DNA of 64,000 nucleotides from Pseudonocardia hierapolitana (GCF_007994075.1 NZ_VIWU01000001.1:4278001-4342000), one strand, 5' to 3'; positions 48,306 to 57,688 are shown, numbered from the stretch's first letter. A program made the numbers and translations. The notes: generated by a model not told the origin, from the sequence alone.

Positions 48306-49200
48306 TCACTCTGACCAGGCGTCACTGGCAAGTGGCGAAAGGTCCATCGGATGCAACTCTGCGCGTATTCGCCGCAGGTTCGCGGGGTGACGCCAGACGG
48401 GTCGCCCTTGCACCCTGCCGATCGCCGCGTCGACGACCAGCTCGACCACCACCCGCGGTTCGACCCTTGCGTACTCGACGGGAGCGCTGTCTCCGTATCG
48501 CGCCGGGCGCAGCACGGCTGGCCAGGGATGTGCTGCGCAGGCGGGACGCAGCTGGGTACCGATTTCGGCCCGCAGGTGTCGGGGGATCGGCGTGGTGCGG
48601 CCGACCACTCGGAGTTCGCCGCGTTGGTCGGGGCGGCCGAGGACGAGCGCGACCGGTGCAGAGATTGGGCCGAGCACGCCGCCGACGATCGCCTCCATGC
48701 TGGTGTAGGCGCGCACCTTCCGCCAGGTCGAGCGGGGCCGGTATGGCTGGTTGAGCCGCTTCGCGACGACTCCCTCGATCCCTGCATCGAGGTGCCCGGT
48801 GAGGCAGCCGCGGGCCGCGGTGGCGTCGGTGGTCATCGGCACGAGTGCGAGCGGCGGTGCGAGCCCGTCGAGCAGCCGTTGCAGCACGGCCCGCCGTACC
48901 TTGTACGGATAGGCGCGCAGGTCGGTTCCGCCCGCCTCGAGCACGTCGAACACGAGGAAGGACGCCGGTGCCTCGGCGGCCACGCGCGAGCTGGCGAGCC
49001 GGCGCTGGAGCGCGGTGAAGTCGAGCCGACCGTCGCCGCACACGACGAGCTCACCGTCGAGCACGACGTTGCGGAACCACGTGCCGAGGGCGTCGACCAC
49101 GTCCGGGAAGAACGGGGTGAGCGAGTGCAGCTGCCGTGACTGTAGCCGCACGCGGTCCTCGGCGACGGTCGCGATCGCGCGATCAGTTGACTGAACTCGG
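48306..49200 (-). pseudogene. ATP-dependent DNA ligase, N-terminus missing
   Basis: Covers nucleotidyltransferase motifs III (VLDGELVV), IV (GIEGVVAKRL), V (STWRKVRA) and the OB-fold part (VGGVLGP, ELRVVGRTTPIP), ending WRHPANLRRIRAELHP. Motif I with the adenylated Lys (KxDG) and everything before it is gone, so the product could not form an enzyme-AMP intermediate. It resembles actinobacterial LigC-type ligases. Confidence 0.75.
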
Positions 49201-49219
49201 AACCTGAGCGCTGGGTACA

Positions 49220-49339
49220 GGGTCGCGGGCCGAACGTCCGCAGGCTGTTGGTGTGGGCGGAAACGAACCGTGCTCCGTGGCGCCACCGCTGATGCTCGAA
49301 GGCTGTGTCGACGTCAAGCTCCACGACCCTGTCCGGCAC
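49220..49339 (-). pseudogene. Second DNA-ligase C-terminal fragment
   Basis: VVELDVDTAFEHQRWRHGAR is the typical last strand of LigC-type ligases. It lies upstream of the first remnant in transcription order, so a second gene copy once existed; a deletion seems to have joined the end of one to the middle of the next. Confidence 0.55.
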
Positions 49340-49840
49340 GACGGGCCGGTAGTTGATCGGCTTGCTGGAGAGCTACCCGAGCCAGCTGGACGGAATGGGC
49401 CGCGCCAGTGTGGCCACCCGGGTGGCGACTACCTCGTGCAGGACGACATGGCCCAGTGGAAGCAGGCCCGGCAGGAAGACGGGGCACGCGCCCGTCGCGA
49501 GCTGGCTGCATGCCCCCACCTACGCGGCAACGCAAGCGGCCACCGACGCGCTGTTCTACCGTACCGTCGGCGTTCGAATGCTCGCGCTCGCACAGCTCGC
49601 CGGCGCCGTCACCGAAGGCGTCCTGGACGCGATCATGGCCTGGCAGTAGGACCGCCGTTCCGCGGCCTCCGATCGGGGCACGCCCGTTAAGCGCAGTTGC
49701 GCAATTGGTGGCGACTCGCGCCGCCGGTCTTCACGCCTGGGACCCCTGGGAGAAGCCTTGCGCCGGCACAGGTGTGCCGGACGGGCGCGTCGCCGGGATC
49801 GCAACGTGCCGGGCCGGCGACGGAAGGGAGCACCGGCAGC
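49340..49840. other. Region without a supported gene
   Basis: A plus-strand frame of 98 codons (49353-49649) ends in a plausible helical segment (LAQLAGAVTEGVLDAIMAW), but its first half has no protein character. No repeats were seen. The ribosome site GGAAGGGAG of the next gene lies at its right end. Confidence 0.4.
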
Positions 49841-51166
49841 ATGAGCATCAATTTCACCCTCTCCGACGAGCAGCGGAAGCTGCAGCACGACGTCCGTGCC
49901 TTCGCGCGTGATGTGCTGGCCCCGATCGTTCCGGAGGCCGACCGGGAGCCGGACCCGGTGCGCGCGGTCCAGCGGACCAAGCCCGCCTACGTCGAGGCGT
50001 ACAAGGCCGGGATCGCCATGTGCATGCTGCCGAGGCAGTACGGCGGCATGGGCGTGTCGTGCGTGGATCTCGTGATCGCGGCCGAGGAGATCTGCGCCGT
50101 CGACCCCGGGTTCGCCTGCACGGTCCTGTGCAACGGCCTCGGGCTCATGCCCGTGGCCTGGTACGGCTCGGAGGAGCAGAAGGAGCGCTTCCTGCGTGCC
50201 GCGACGTCGGACCCGTCCGGCGAGTTTCTCGGTGGTTGGACCGCCAGTGAGCCGCCGGGCAACCCGGGAGGCACCGCCAACTTCGATATCCCGCTACCCC
50301 GTCCCGCGGGGGTCGGCCTGATTGCAGAACGAGACGGCGACCACTACGTGCTCAACGGACGCAAGTACTGGCCGTCGGCGGCCGGCTGGGACGAGCAGGG
50401 TGTCAACCTGCAGACGGCGATCGTCCGCACGGACCCGCAGAAGGGCGGCACGGACGGGCTCTCCGCCATCGTCATCGAGCGGGGCACGCCGGGGATCACC
50501 TACAAGTACATCGACAAGGAGGGGCACCGGCTCACCGCCAACGCCGAGGTGGTCTTCGACAACGCGCGTGTCCCGGCGGCGAACCTGCTGCCCGGAGCCG
50601 AGGGCAACGGCGACTTCGTGATCAACCGGAACTTCGCGTGGTCGGGTCCGGTCGCCGCGATCGCCGCGGTCGGTGTGGCCCGGGCCGCGTACGAGAAGGC
50701 CCTGGACTTCGCTAGGAACAACACGGCAGGCGCGCTCAAGCCGATCATCCACTTCCAGAACGCCGGCTACGTCCTCGGCGACGTGGCCGCGAAGATCGAG
50801 ATGGGCCGGTACTTCACCTGGCGGGCCGCGGACTACCTCGACAAGCACGACCAGCACGCGGAGCTCGTCGGGGCTATGAACAAGATCCAGGTCACCGAGA
50901 TGATGTTCGACTGCGTGTACAAGTGCATGCAGGTCGTCGGGGTGAACAGCCTGGACGCCGTCCATGGGTTCGGCAAGCTGCTGCGCGAGGCGTCGGTCTT
51001 CCCGATCTACGACGGCGGCAATATGGGCATGCAGCGCCGGCGCGTGCACGGCTTCCTCGCCGACCCGCAGTTCAACCCCCGGGCGATCATGGATGACGAG
51101 TACGTGCTCTTCGGGAAGAAGCACGAGGCGATCGACACCGTCGTTCCTGACATGGTCGCTCCCTGA
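49841..51166 (+). CDS. Acyl-CoA dehydrogenase family protein
   Basis: 441 residues. Family features: LSDEQRKLQHDVRAFARD, CMLPRQYGGMGVSCVD, the FAD/substrate motif GGWTASEPPGNPGG and NRNFAWSGPVAAIAAVGVAR. Where medium-chain enzymes have YEGTNEIQ with the catalytic Glu, this protein has YDGGNMGMQ, and the substrate may be unusual. Start ATG with GGAAGGGAG. It is the one clearly intact metabolic gene in the right half of the island. Confidence 0.85.
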   Translation: MSINFTLSDEQRKLQHDVRAFARDVLAPIVPEADREPDPVRAVQRTKPAYVEAYKAGIAMCMLPRQYGGMGVSCVDLVIAAEEICAVDPGFACTVLCNGLGLMPVAWYGSEEQKERFLRAATSDPSGEFLGGWTASEPPGNPGGTANFDIPLPRPAGVGLIAERDGDHYVLNGRKYWPSAAGWDEQGVNLQTAIVRTDPQKGGTDGLSAIVIERGTPGITYKYIDKEGHRLTANAEVVFDNARVPAANLLPGAEGNGDFVINRNFAWSGPVAAIAAVGVARAAYEKALDFARNNTAGALKPIIHFQNAGYVLGDVAAKIEMGRYFTWRAADYLDKHDQHAELVGAMNKIQVTEMMFDCVYKCMQVVGVNSLDAVHGFGKLLREASVFPIYDGGNMGMQRRRVHGFLADPQFNPRAIMDDEYVLFGKKHEAIDTVVPDMVAP

Positions 51167-51307
51167 GGCCGCAGCGGTGCTGGGGCGGCGGCTGAGGCGA
51201 TCGCGGCAGTGGACGCACAGCTGCTGCCGTGAGCAAGGTGTCATCGACGACTGACGGTTACTCCGCAGGTTCTCGCGTCTCGGCACCCCCTACGGCACCA
51301 CACACCC

Positions 51308-51535
51308 TGCGTCCACGAGCACGCCTGCACCCGCTGCCGGTTCTTCCGGCTCTTTCGCGCCCAGCTCGGACGGCGTGAGGAGATGACCGCCAACGCCGAG
51401 GCCCGGCTCGCTTAGGCCCGCGACAACGTCTGGCTCGGCGAAGTCGCTGCGCTCGAGAAAAGCCTCACCCACCTGCGAGGACGCCGCGCCGAAGCCGAAG
51501 CCCGACGGGCACACCCGATCGTGGAGTTCAGTTGA
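51308..51535 (+). pseudogene. Integrase C-terminal remnant with internal stop
   Basis: The reading CVHEHACTRCRFFRL, REEMTANAEARLA, stop, ARDNVWLGEVAALEKSL, LRGRRAEAEA matches the zinc-ribbon plus coiled C-terminus of large actinobacterial site-specific integrases. A TAG at 51413 breaks it and the catalytic domain is missing. Its place beside the right attachment repeat suggests that it was the island integrase. Confidence 0.6.
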
Positions 51536-52233
51536 GGAACCCATCCGCCTTCGGCTCGTAGGCCCACCCGCTACCCGTCGGAAGCTCGGTCGCCGGGCGC
51601 GCGATCATCGGATGCACGGGCAGGGGGAGCACCGGCGAACGGTACGCAGATCACAGCCCGCTGACCCTGCGGACTGGCTGTGACAGCTTCCTAAGTCCCT
51701 CTTCCTTCCCGTCTCGGAGCCACAGCTCCCACTCGGCACGCGCCGCCGCCCGGGGCCTCGAGCACCCGCTGCCGCTCGCCGCGGATCGCAGCCGACCGGT
51801 CCGGGCGCTTCCACGACTTCGCCGCCGAGATGACCTCGCAGGCGCACATCCGCCAAGACCGTCGAGAACCGCCTGGCACCCGCCGGGGCGCAGGTTCCAT
51901 CACCCCACCCCCCAGGCGCGCGAGGTCCTTGCGCAGGTGGGCCATGTCCGAGGAGCAGCCCGACCAGGTGCCGGCAGCCGTGCCTTCACATGCGCACTCG
52001 GCCGCGCGTGGCCAATCGGAAGGCCCTCAGTGCCAGCGGGGGACTGGTCGTGCCGGGACTGGTGGGCCGCGCCGACGATGCGCAGCAGCCGAGCCGGTAG
52101 ACGTCGTCCAAGCGGTGCGGGCACAGGATCCCGCCTTCATAGTGGGTCGTCCGTGGGGCGCCGGGCGCGTCCGCCTGCAGACCCGCCCTGTTTCAGCAGG
52201 TCAGCAGGCCACGCGAAGGAGAGCGGGCATTGC
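51536..52233. other. Non-coding right end of the island
   Basis: No gene, promoter or clear repeat recognised; open frames here are Arg/Pro/Ala-rich shadows. Confidence 0.5.
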
Positions 52234-52337
52234 CTGTAAATCCGTCGGCTCAACCTACGAAGGTTCGAATCCTTCACCCGCCACACCCGGGGTGAACGGC
52301 CCCCGACCAGCGGAAACGCGGTCGGGGGCCGTTCTCG
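52234..52337. other. Right attachment repeat (attR) of the tRNA-Tyr island
   Basis: Copy of the tRNA-Tyr 3' part from the anticodon loop on, followed by the terminator stem-loop. It lacks the tRNA 5' half, so it is not a tRNA gene. One substitution in the variable arm and two changes in the terminator loop or stem separate it from the left copy. Confidence 0.85.
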
Positions 52338-52461
52338 TCCGTCCGACGGTGTCCGGCCCCTCACGACTGTCCACGGACCGTTCACGGACCGACCTTCACG
52401 TCCCCGGCGCGGAGCGCTGCCTCCACTCGACGGCGCACGGCGTCGTCCTGGGGGCCCTCGC

Positions 52462-52483
52462 AGTACCTGGCACATCAGGCACT
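52462..52483. promoter_or_regulatory. Operator-like inverted repeat before the alcohol dehydrogenase
   Basis: AGTACCTG, six bases, CAGGCACT: half-sites complementary at seven of eight positions. A related motif with the same spacing lies in front of the MmyB-type regulator gene. Confidence 0.5.
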
Positions 52484-52547
52484 CCCTGGGCGCGGCGTAC
52501 GGGGGTTTTCTGGACGTCGAGACCGACCGACCAGTTCCGAGGACCTG

Positions 52548-53570
52548 ATGCGAGCAACTGTCATGTACGGCGCCGGCGACGTCCGGATGGAGACCCTGCC
52601 CGACCCGGTGCTGCAGGAGCCGACCGACGCGGTCGTGCGCGTGGTGCGGGCGTGCGTGTGCGGCACCGACCTGCACCCCTACCACTCGATGCCGGCGAGC
52701 GCGAAGGGTGTGCCGATGGGGCACGAGTTCCTCGGTGTCGTCGAGGAGATCGGCACGGAGGTGTCCGGGCTGAAGAAGGGGGACATGGTCGTCAGCCCGT
52801 TCGCCTACGCGGACAACACCTGCGAGTTCTGCCGGGAAGGGCTGCACACCTCGTGCCCGAAAGGCGGGTTCTTCGCCGGCGCTCAGGCCGAGGCGGTTCG
52901 GGTGCCGCAGGCGCAGGGCACCCTCGTGCCGATCCCGGTTGGTGAGGACTCGCCGCTGCTGCCGTCGCTGCTGACCCTCGCCGACGTGTTCGGCACCGGC
53001 CACCACGCGGCGGTGAAGGCCGGCGTGAACGAGCAGACGACCGTGACCGTGATCGGTGACGGTGCGGTGGGCCTGCTGGCTGTGCTGTCGGCGAAGCGGC
53101 TCGGCGCCCAACGGATCATCCTGATGGGCCGCCACGAGGACCGCACCGATCTGGGCCGCGAGTTCGGAGCGACCGACGTCGTGCCCGAGCGCGGTGACGA
53201 TGGCGTCGAGAAGGTGCGCGAGCTGACCGGTGGCCACGGCACGCACGCCGTGCTCGAGGCCGTCGGCCACCGCCCGGCGTACGACCAGGCGGTCGGCGTG
53301 GTCCGCGCGGGCGGCGTGATCAGCCGGGTCGGCGTGCCGCAGTACGAGGAGGCCCCGGTCGGGATGGGCAGCCTGTTCCGCCCGAGCGTCACCCTCACCG
53401 GTGGCCCGGCGCCGGTGCGGGCCTACATCGACGAGCTGCTGCCGGACGTCCTCGAGGGCCGTCTTCACCCGGGCAAGGTGTTCGACCGCACCATCGGCCT
53501 CGACGAGGTGTCCGACGGCTACCGCGCCATGGACGAGCGGGCCGCCCTGAAGGTCCTCGTCACGCCGTGA
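52548..53570 (+). CDS. Zinc-dependent alcohol dehydrogenase family protein
   Basis: 340 residues of the medium-chain type. Catalytic zinc ligands Cys in CVCGTDLHPY and His-Glu in GHEFLG are present; NAD(P) motif VIGDGAVGLLAVLSAKRLGA. The structural zinc loop reads ADNTCEFCREGLHTSC, with Asn where the first of four Cys is usual, so that zinc may be absent. The MmyB-type regulator convergent to it probably controls it. Confidence 0.88.
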   Translation: MRATVMYGAGDVRMETLPDPVLQEPTDAVVRVVRACVCGTDLHPYHSMPASAKGVPMGHEFLGVVEEIGTEVSGLKKGDMVVSPFAYADNTCEFCREGLHTSCPKGGFFAGAQAEAVRVPQAQGTLVPIPVGEDSPLLPSLLTLADVFGTGHHAAVKAGVNEQTTVTVIGDGAVGLLAVLSAKRLGAQRIILMGRHEDRTDLGREFGATDVVPERGDDGVEKVRELTGGHGTHAVLEAVGHRPAYDQAVGVVRAGGVISRVGVPQYEEAPVGMGSLFRPSVTLTGGPAPVRAYIDELLPDVLEGRLHPGKVFDRTIGLDEVSDGYRAMDERAALKVLVTP

Positions 53571-53684
53571 CGCACTCCCGTGCGACCGGTCGCGATGCGG
53601 CCGGTCGCACGGTTCCCGCTCCCTCCCGAGACCCGGGACCCGTGGAGAGGCCTCGTCGTTCGCGCTCGACCGCGGCCCCGACAG

Positions 53685-54572
53685 TCAGCTGGTGGCGGCC
53701 TGGACGGCCTCGGTGGGGAGGCCGTCGTGGGAGGCTGCCCAGGAGGCGAGCAGTGTGAGCGCGTCGGCGGTCGGTGTGCCGGCGGCCGCGGTGTAGACGT
53801 AGAGCTGCAGCCCCGGCGCGGAGGAGAGCTCCATCGACTCGGAGTCGAGGTCGAGTTGGCCGACGACGGGGTGGCGAAGCCGCTTGCGGCCGCGGGGGTG
53901 GAACTTCACGTCCTGGGATGCCCAGCGGCGGCGGAACCGCTCGGAGCGGGTGGACAGCTCACCGACCAGCTCGATGAGTGCCTTGTCGTGGGGGTTGCGG
54001 CCGGCCTCCAGGCGGAGCATGGCGGCGGCGTCGTCGGCGATCCGGTCGTAGTCGACGAAGAACTCCTGGGCTGCCTCCGGGTTCAGGTAGACGAACCGGG
54101 TGGTGTTGGCCGGCCGTCGGGGGTCGGCGAGCACAGGGGAGTAGAGCGCCCGGGCGAGTTGGTTCATCGCGACGACGTCGAGTCGGCCGTTGCCAACCCA
54201 GGCCGGTGCGTCGGTCATCGCGTCCAGCACCTGCTGGATCGTGGGGCGGATGGTGGAGGGGGCGGAGCGCCGGCTGCGTGTTCGGCTCTCGCGGGCCAGG
54301 GCGAACAGGTGGGCGCGCTCGGCCTCGTCGAGCCGTAGTGCGTTGGTGATGGCCTCGAGGACGCTGTCCGAGGCGCCGGCCAGGCTGCCGCGCTCCATCC
54401 GGACGTAGTAGTCGACCGAGACACCGGCGAGCATGGCGACCTCCTCGCGACGCATGCCCTTCACGCGGCGGTTGCCACCGTAGGCGGGCAGACCTGCCTC
54501 TTCGGGGGTGATCCGGGCACGTCGCGTGCTCAGGAACTCCCGGATCTCCTTGCGGGGGTCGATGGAGCCCAT
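53685..54572 (-). CDS. XRE-family regulator with MmyB-like ligand domain
   Basis: 295 residues. The HTH lies at about 25-75 (VKGMRREEVAMLAGVSVDYYVRMERG) and an MmyB/PAS-like domain follows (WVGNGRLDVVAMNQLARALYSPVL, RFVYLNPEAAQEFFVDYD, RFRRRWASQDVKFH). Such regulators usually repress a neighbouring oxidoreductase gene. ATG is preferred; an in-frame GTG lies seven codons upstream. Confidence 0.9.
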   Translation of the reverse strand: MGSIDPRKEIREFLSTRRARITPEEAGLPAYGGNRRVKGMRREEVAMLAGVSVDYYVRMERGSLAGASDSVLEAITNALRLDEAERAHLFALARESRTRSRRSAPSTIRPTIQQVLDAMTDAPAWVGNGRLDVVAMNQLARALYSPVLADPRRPANTTRFVYLNPEAAQEFFVDYDRIADDAAAMLRLEAGRNPHDKALIELVGELSTRSERFRRRWASQDVKFHPRGRKRLRHPVVGQLDLDSESMELSSAPGLQLYVYTAAAGTPTADALTLLASWAASHDGLPTEAVQAATS

Positions 54573-54616
54573 GAGTCCACGGTAGGTGTGCACTCGAACC
54601 GGGGGGAGGCACTGGC

Positions 54617-54638
54617 AGTACCGGTCACCTCAGGCGCT
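54617..54638. promoter_or_regulatory. Operator-like motif before the MmyB-type regulator
   Basis: AGTACCGG, six bases, CAGGCGCT: a degenerate version of the element at 52462 in the same orientation, followed in both cases by a CCC-rich segment. It is 45 bp from the regulator start, consistent with autoregulation. Confidence 0.45.
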
Positions 54639-54713
54639 CCCCGGGCGCGCGTCGGTCACGTGAGCCAGGTGCGGGCCGGTCCTTCATGGCATCGCACCCC
54701 TCGTGAACCGCGG

Positions 54714-55667
54714 TCAGAATGTGGCGATCGGGTTGACCGGGCTGCCGGACGTTCCGGCGAAGCGGACCGGCGCGACTGCGAGGTGGAAGTCCCACTGGCC
54801 GAGCTCGGCGGCCGTCGTCGCGCACGCCTCCAGGTCGCAGTTGTCGACCATCCACAGACCCATCGCGACGAGGCTCACGGCGTGAACCGGCATCAACACG
54901 TCTTCGTACCCCGACGGCTGAACGTCCTGCGGGGTGTCGGCGCCGATCAGCGCGACCTCCCGTTCGTGCAGCCACGGCAGGCAGGACGCGTGCCAGCCGG
55001 CCTGCGTGATGCCGTGCGTCACACCGGCCTCGTGCCGGACGCGGCCGTAGCCGGTCCGCAGCAGCACCGCATCGCCGGGCCGCACCCGCACGCCCTGGCG
55101 ACGCTCGGCCTCCTCGAGATCGTCGGGGAACACACCCTGCCCCGGTTCCAACCACGGCACATCGCGGACCCTCGCGATGTCCAGCAGGACACCTCGCGTG
55201 ACGATCCCGTTCGCCGCCGCCGTGACGGCCGCCCATGCTGATCCCGTTGCGGGGTCGACCAGCGAGTGCGAGCGCCCGTTGTACATCGTGCCGTCCCAGA
55301 AGATGTGGCACGGCGAGTCGACGTGGGTGACGGTGTTGCCGTGGAACGTGATGCCGACCTGCTCGGACGAGAAGCCCCAGCGCCTGTCGTTGTGGAACCG
55401 CACCGGCATGTTCTCTGCGCCAGGCATGTCGGCGGCGCACGGGCACGTCGTCGTCGACCGCTCCATCTCCCCCGGCACGGCGATCTCCCATGCGCACGAC
55501 ACGCTCCTGCCGTGGCGCACGGCCCGCGCCGCCGCCAGCCGGACGTCGTCGGTGATGTGGTTCAGAGTGCCGAGCTCGTCGTCGTCGCCCCACCGTCCCC
55601 AGTTCGACAGCGTGTCGAAGTACCCGAGCACGTCGTCCTGTGTGGGCATCGGTCGCCCTGCCGTCAT
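54714..55667 (-). CDS. Cyclase-family (kynurenine-formamidase-like) metal hydrolase
   Basis: 317 residues. The metal motif HxGTHxDxPxH is recognisable as HGNTVTHVDSPCHIF (about residues 107-121), with DELGTLNHIT near the start and LRTGYGR. The family includes formamidases and polyketide-type cyclases; many members have unknown substrates. ATG 55667 is chosen; ATG 55649 is possible. Confidence 0.8.
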   Translation of the reverse strand: MTAGRPMPTQDDVLGYFDTLSNWGRWGDDDELGTLNHITDDVRLAAARAVRHGRSVSCAWEIAVPGEMERSTTTCPCAADMPGAENMPVRFHNDRRWGFSSEQVGITFHGNTVTHVDSPCHIFWDGTMYNGRSHSLVDPATGSAWAAVTAAANGIVTRGVLLDIARVRDVPWLEPGQGVFPDDLEEAERRQGVRVRPGDAVLLRTGYGRVRHEAGVTHGITQAGWHASCLPWLHEREVALIGADTPQDVQPSGYEDVLMPVHAVSLVAMGLWMVDNCDLEACATTAAELGQWDFHLAVAPVRFAGTSGSPVNPIATF

Positions 55668-55801
55668 CCCAGCATCGACTCCTCCGGTCACGCGGTCGAG
55701 GCACCGCAGGCAGGGTATTCGCGTGGATCGTCGTGCCGGAGGCGACCCGAGGACGCACTCAGCACGACCTTCACCCGCTGAGCAGCCGCTGCCATGATCC
55801 G

Positions 55802-56542
55802 ATGATGACCGTCTACGACCGGATCGGCCGCAGCTACGGGACGACTCGCAGGCCGGACCCGAGGATCGCGGCGCAGGTGGCCGCTGCGCTGGCCGGTATG
55901 ACGAGTGTCGTGAACGTCGGCGCCGGCACGGGTTCCTACGAGCCCGCCGAGACGGTCGTGGCGGTCGAGCCCAGCTCGATCATGATCGCGCAACGCCCTG
56001 ACGGGGCCGCTCCCTGCGTGCGCGGTGCGGCCGAGGCACTGCCCCTGTCCGACGGAAGTGTCGACGCCGCGCTCGCGGTGCTGACCGTCCACCACTGGAC
56101 CGATGTCGAGGCCGGGATCGCCGAGCTCCGCCGGGTCGCCCGGCAGCGGGTTGTGATCCTCACCTGGGACCAGTCGGTGCTCCGCGACTTCTGGCTGGTC
56201 CGCGAGTACCTCCCGGCCGCCGCCGCGGTCAGCGCGGGTCACGCGGTGCCCGTCTCCCGTCTTGCCGAGCTGCTGTCCGGGGCGCGAGTCGAACCGGTGC
56301 TGGTTCCGCACGACTGCACCGACGGCTTCGGGGCGGCCTTCTGGCGCCGCCCCGAGGCGTACCTCGACCCGAGGGTGCGCGCAGGGATCTCGATGCTGGC
56401 CCAAGCCGACCCGAGCGAGCTCGTCGACGGCCTGTCGGCGCTCGCCGCCGACCTCGACTCCGGCGTCTGGCACGAGCGCCACCACGGTTTGTCGACCCTC
56501 GACCGGCTCGATGCGGGGTACCGGTTGATCGTGAGCGGTTGA
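55802..56542 (+). CDS. Class I SAM-dependent methyltransferase
   Basis: 246 residues. Motif I VVNVGAGTGSYEP, acidic VAVEPSSIMI, motif II-III LPLSDGSVDAALAVLTVHHW and IAELRRVARQRVVILTWD. Similar to UbiE/Methyltransf_11 proteins; substrate unknown. A second ATG follows directly and could be the start. Confidence 0.85.
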   Translation: MMTVYDRIGRSYGTTRRPDPRIAAQVAAALAGMTSVVNVGAGTGSYEPAETVVAVEPSSIMIAQRPDGAAPCVRGAAEALPLSDGSVDAALAVLTVHHWTDVEAGIAELRRVARQRVVILTWDQSVLRDFWLVREYLPAAAAVSAGHAVPVSRLAELLSGARVEPVLVPHDCTDGFGAAFWRRPEAYLDPRVRAGISMLAQADPSELVDGLSALAADLDSGVWHERHHGLSTLDRLDAGYRLIVSG

Positions 56543-56659
56543 GCCGATGGTGGTGAGGCGTCGTCGATGTTGTCGCGCCTCGGAGCTGCGGGCGTCGGGC
56601 GGCTCGGTGGGCTCGCGGTCGTCGACGGTGCGGGCCTCGCGGCCCGCCCCGGCGGTGCC

Positions 56660-57016
56660 TCAGCCGCCCGAGCTCGCGTTCGGCCCGTCGCTCGGTGCCT
56701 GCGGTCGGCGCACGTGGCGCTGCAGGTCGTCGAGCAGGTTCTTGAAGCTGCCCGGCAGCGCACCGGCGTACTCCGGGGTGCAGAACAGCACGGCGGCCGC
56801 TTCGCCGATCTCGCGCCTCAGGGCGGCGACGGCGGGATGTAGTGGTTCGTGGTCGTCGTCGGGGTTGAAGGCCGGGAGCGCGGCGAGGAGTTCCGGGCGT
56901 GCGGTCGTGACCCCGTCCGGCGCGACGGCTTCGGCGGTGCGCAGTACCGCGGTGTTGGTCGATGCGCCGCGGGTACTGCCGGAGATCAGCAGGATGTGGA
57001 CCGGCTCAGCCTTCAT
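56660..57016 (-). pseudogene. NADPH-dependent FMN reductase, C-terminally truncated
   Basis: 118 residues with VHILLISGSTRGASTNTAVL (FMN phosphate loop) and VLFCTPEYAGALPGSFKNLLDD. Intact relatives run to about 180 residues; here the flavodoxin fold is cut after the third strand and ends in Arg/Pro/Gly filler. Possibly still expressed but unlikely to be functional. Confidence 0.65.
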
Positions 57017-57054
57017 GTCTTCCCTTCTCGCGCCGCCCTACATGATCACAGCGT

Positions 57055-57639
57055 CGTCGAGTGGCATAGGTCGGCGCCGATGTGAGCACTCTGCGCCAGA
57101 AGCTCGCCGGGACCGACCATGCCGAGTCGAGGCGCCATCCGGCGACGCCGCGATCCAGCCAGAACGTCATGACGTCCGCGACGTAGGACTGGTAGCCGGT
57201 GGAGTCGTAGTCCGGTGTGACGAGCGACTCGACCCGCCACGGCACCAGGTCGCCGTGGTGGTCCCGCGCGAACCAGGGGTCGTCGAGCTCGGCGGGCACG
57301 GTCAGCGCCAGAACGCCCGGGAGGCATACGCGAAGGCCCCGTCCAGCACGACGGCGATGCCGTGCGAGGACGCGGCGGCGAGGAGTGCGTCGAGCTCGGC
57401 CACGGCGCCGAGCCGATCATCGATCGTCCGGTGGTCACCGTGTCGTAGCCGTGCGAGAGGGACGCGAAGACCGGTCCGAGCAGCAGCCCGTCCGCGCCGA
57501 GCGCGGCCGTGTGGGGCAGCCATCCGATCACCTCGCGCAGCGATCTGCGGCAGGTCCGGTCGACGCCACCCTGGTCCGTGCCGAGGAGACCGAGCGGGAA
57601 GGCGTGCCAGGGCAGGGCCGGCTCGCCCTGTCCCGTCAC
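57055..57639 (-). pseudogene. GH13 alpha-amylase-family fragment with two frameshifts
   Basis: Pieces in three frames read in order: LGADGLLLGPVFASLSHGYDTV, then VAELDALLAAASSHGIAVVLDGAF, then DDPWFARDHHGDLVPW and VMTFWLDRGVAGWRLDSAW. The last contains GH13 region II with the nucleophile Asp. The remaining C-terminal half is missing, and the reading runs into the flavin-reductase remnant. Confidence 0.65.
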
Positions 57640-57688
57640 TGGTCGGTGGTGGGAACGGTACCGCCGAAGGAACGCCGCCGGCGCGCTC

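Larger units (their letters stand above)
39151..52337. mobile_element. Decayed genomic island integrated at tRNA-Tyr
   Basis: Bounded by the two att repeats, about 13 kb. It contains recombinase genes, broken genes in several states, a lower-GC stretch near 39.65-40.8 kb, and a catabolic operon with its own LacI regulator. The integrase remnant beside the right repeat is the likely original integrase; it is now dead. Differences between the repeats suggest an old insertion. Confidence 0.75.

Noticed and set aside
52234..52337. Second tRNA-Tyr gene
   Set aside because: Only the anticodon loop to 3' end is present; acceptor 5' strand and D-arm are missing, so it is an attachment-site copy.
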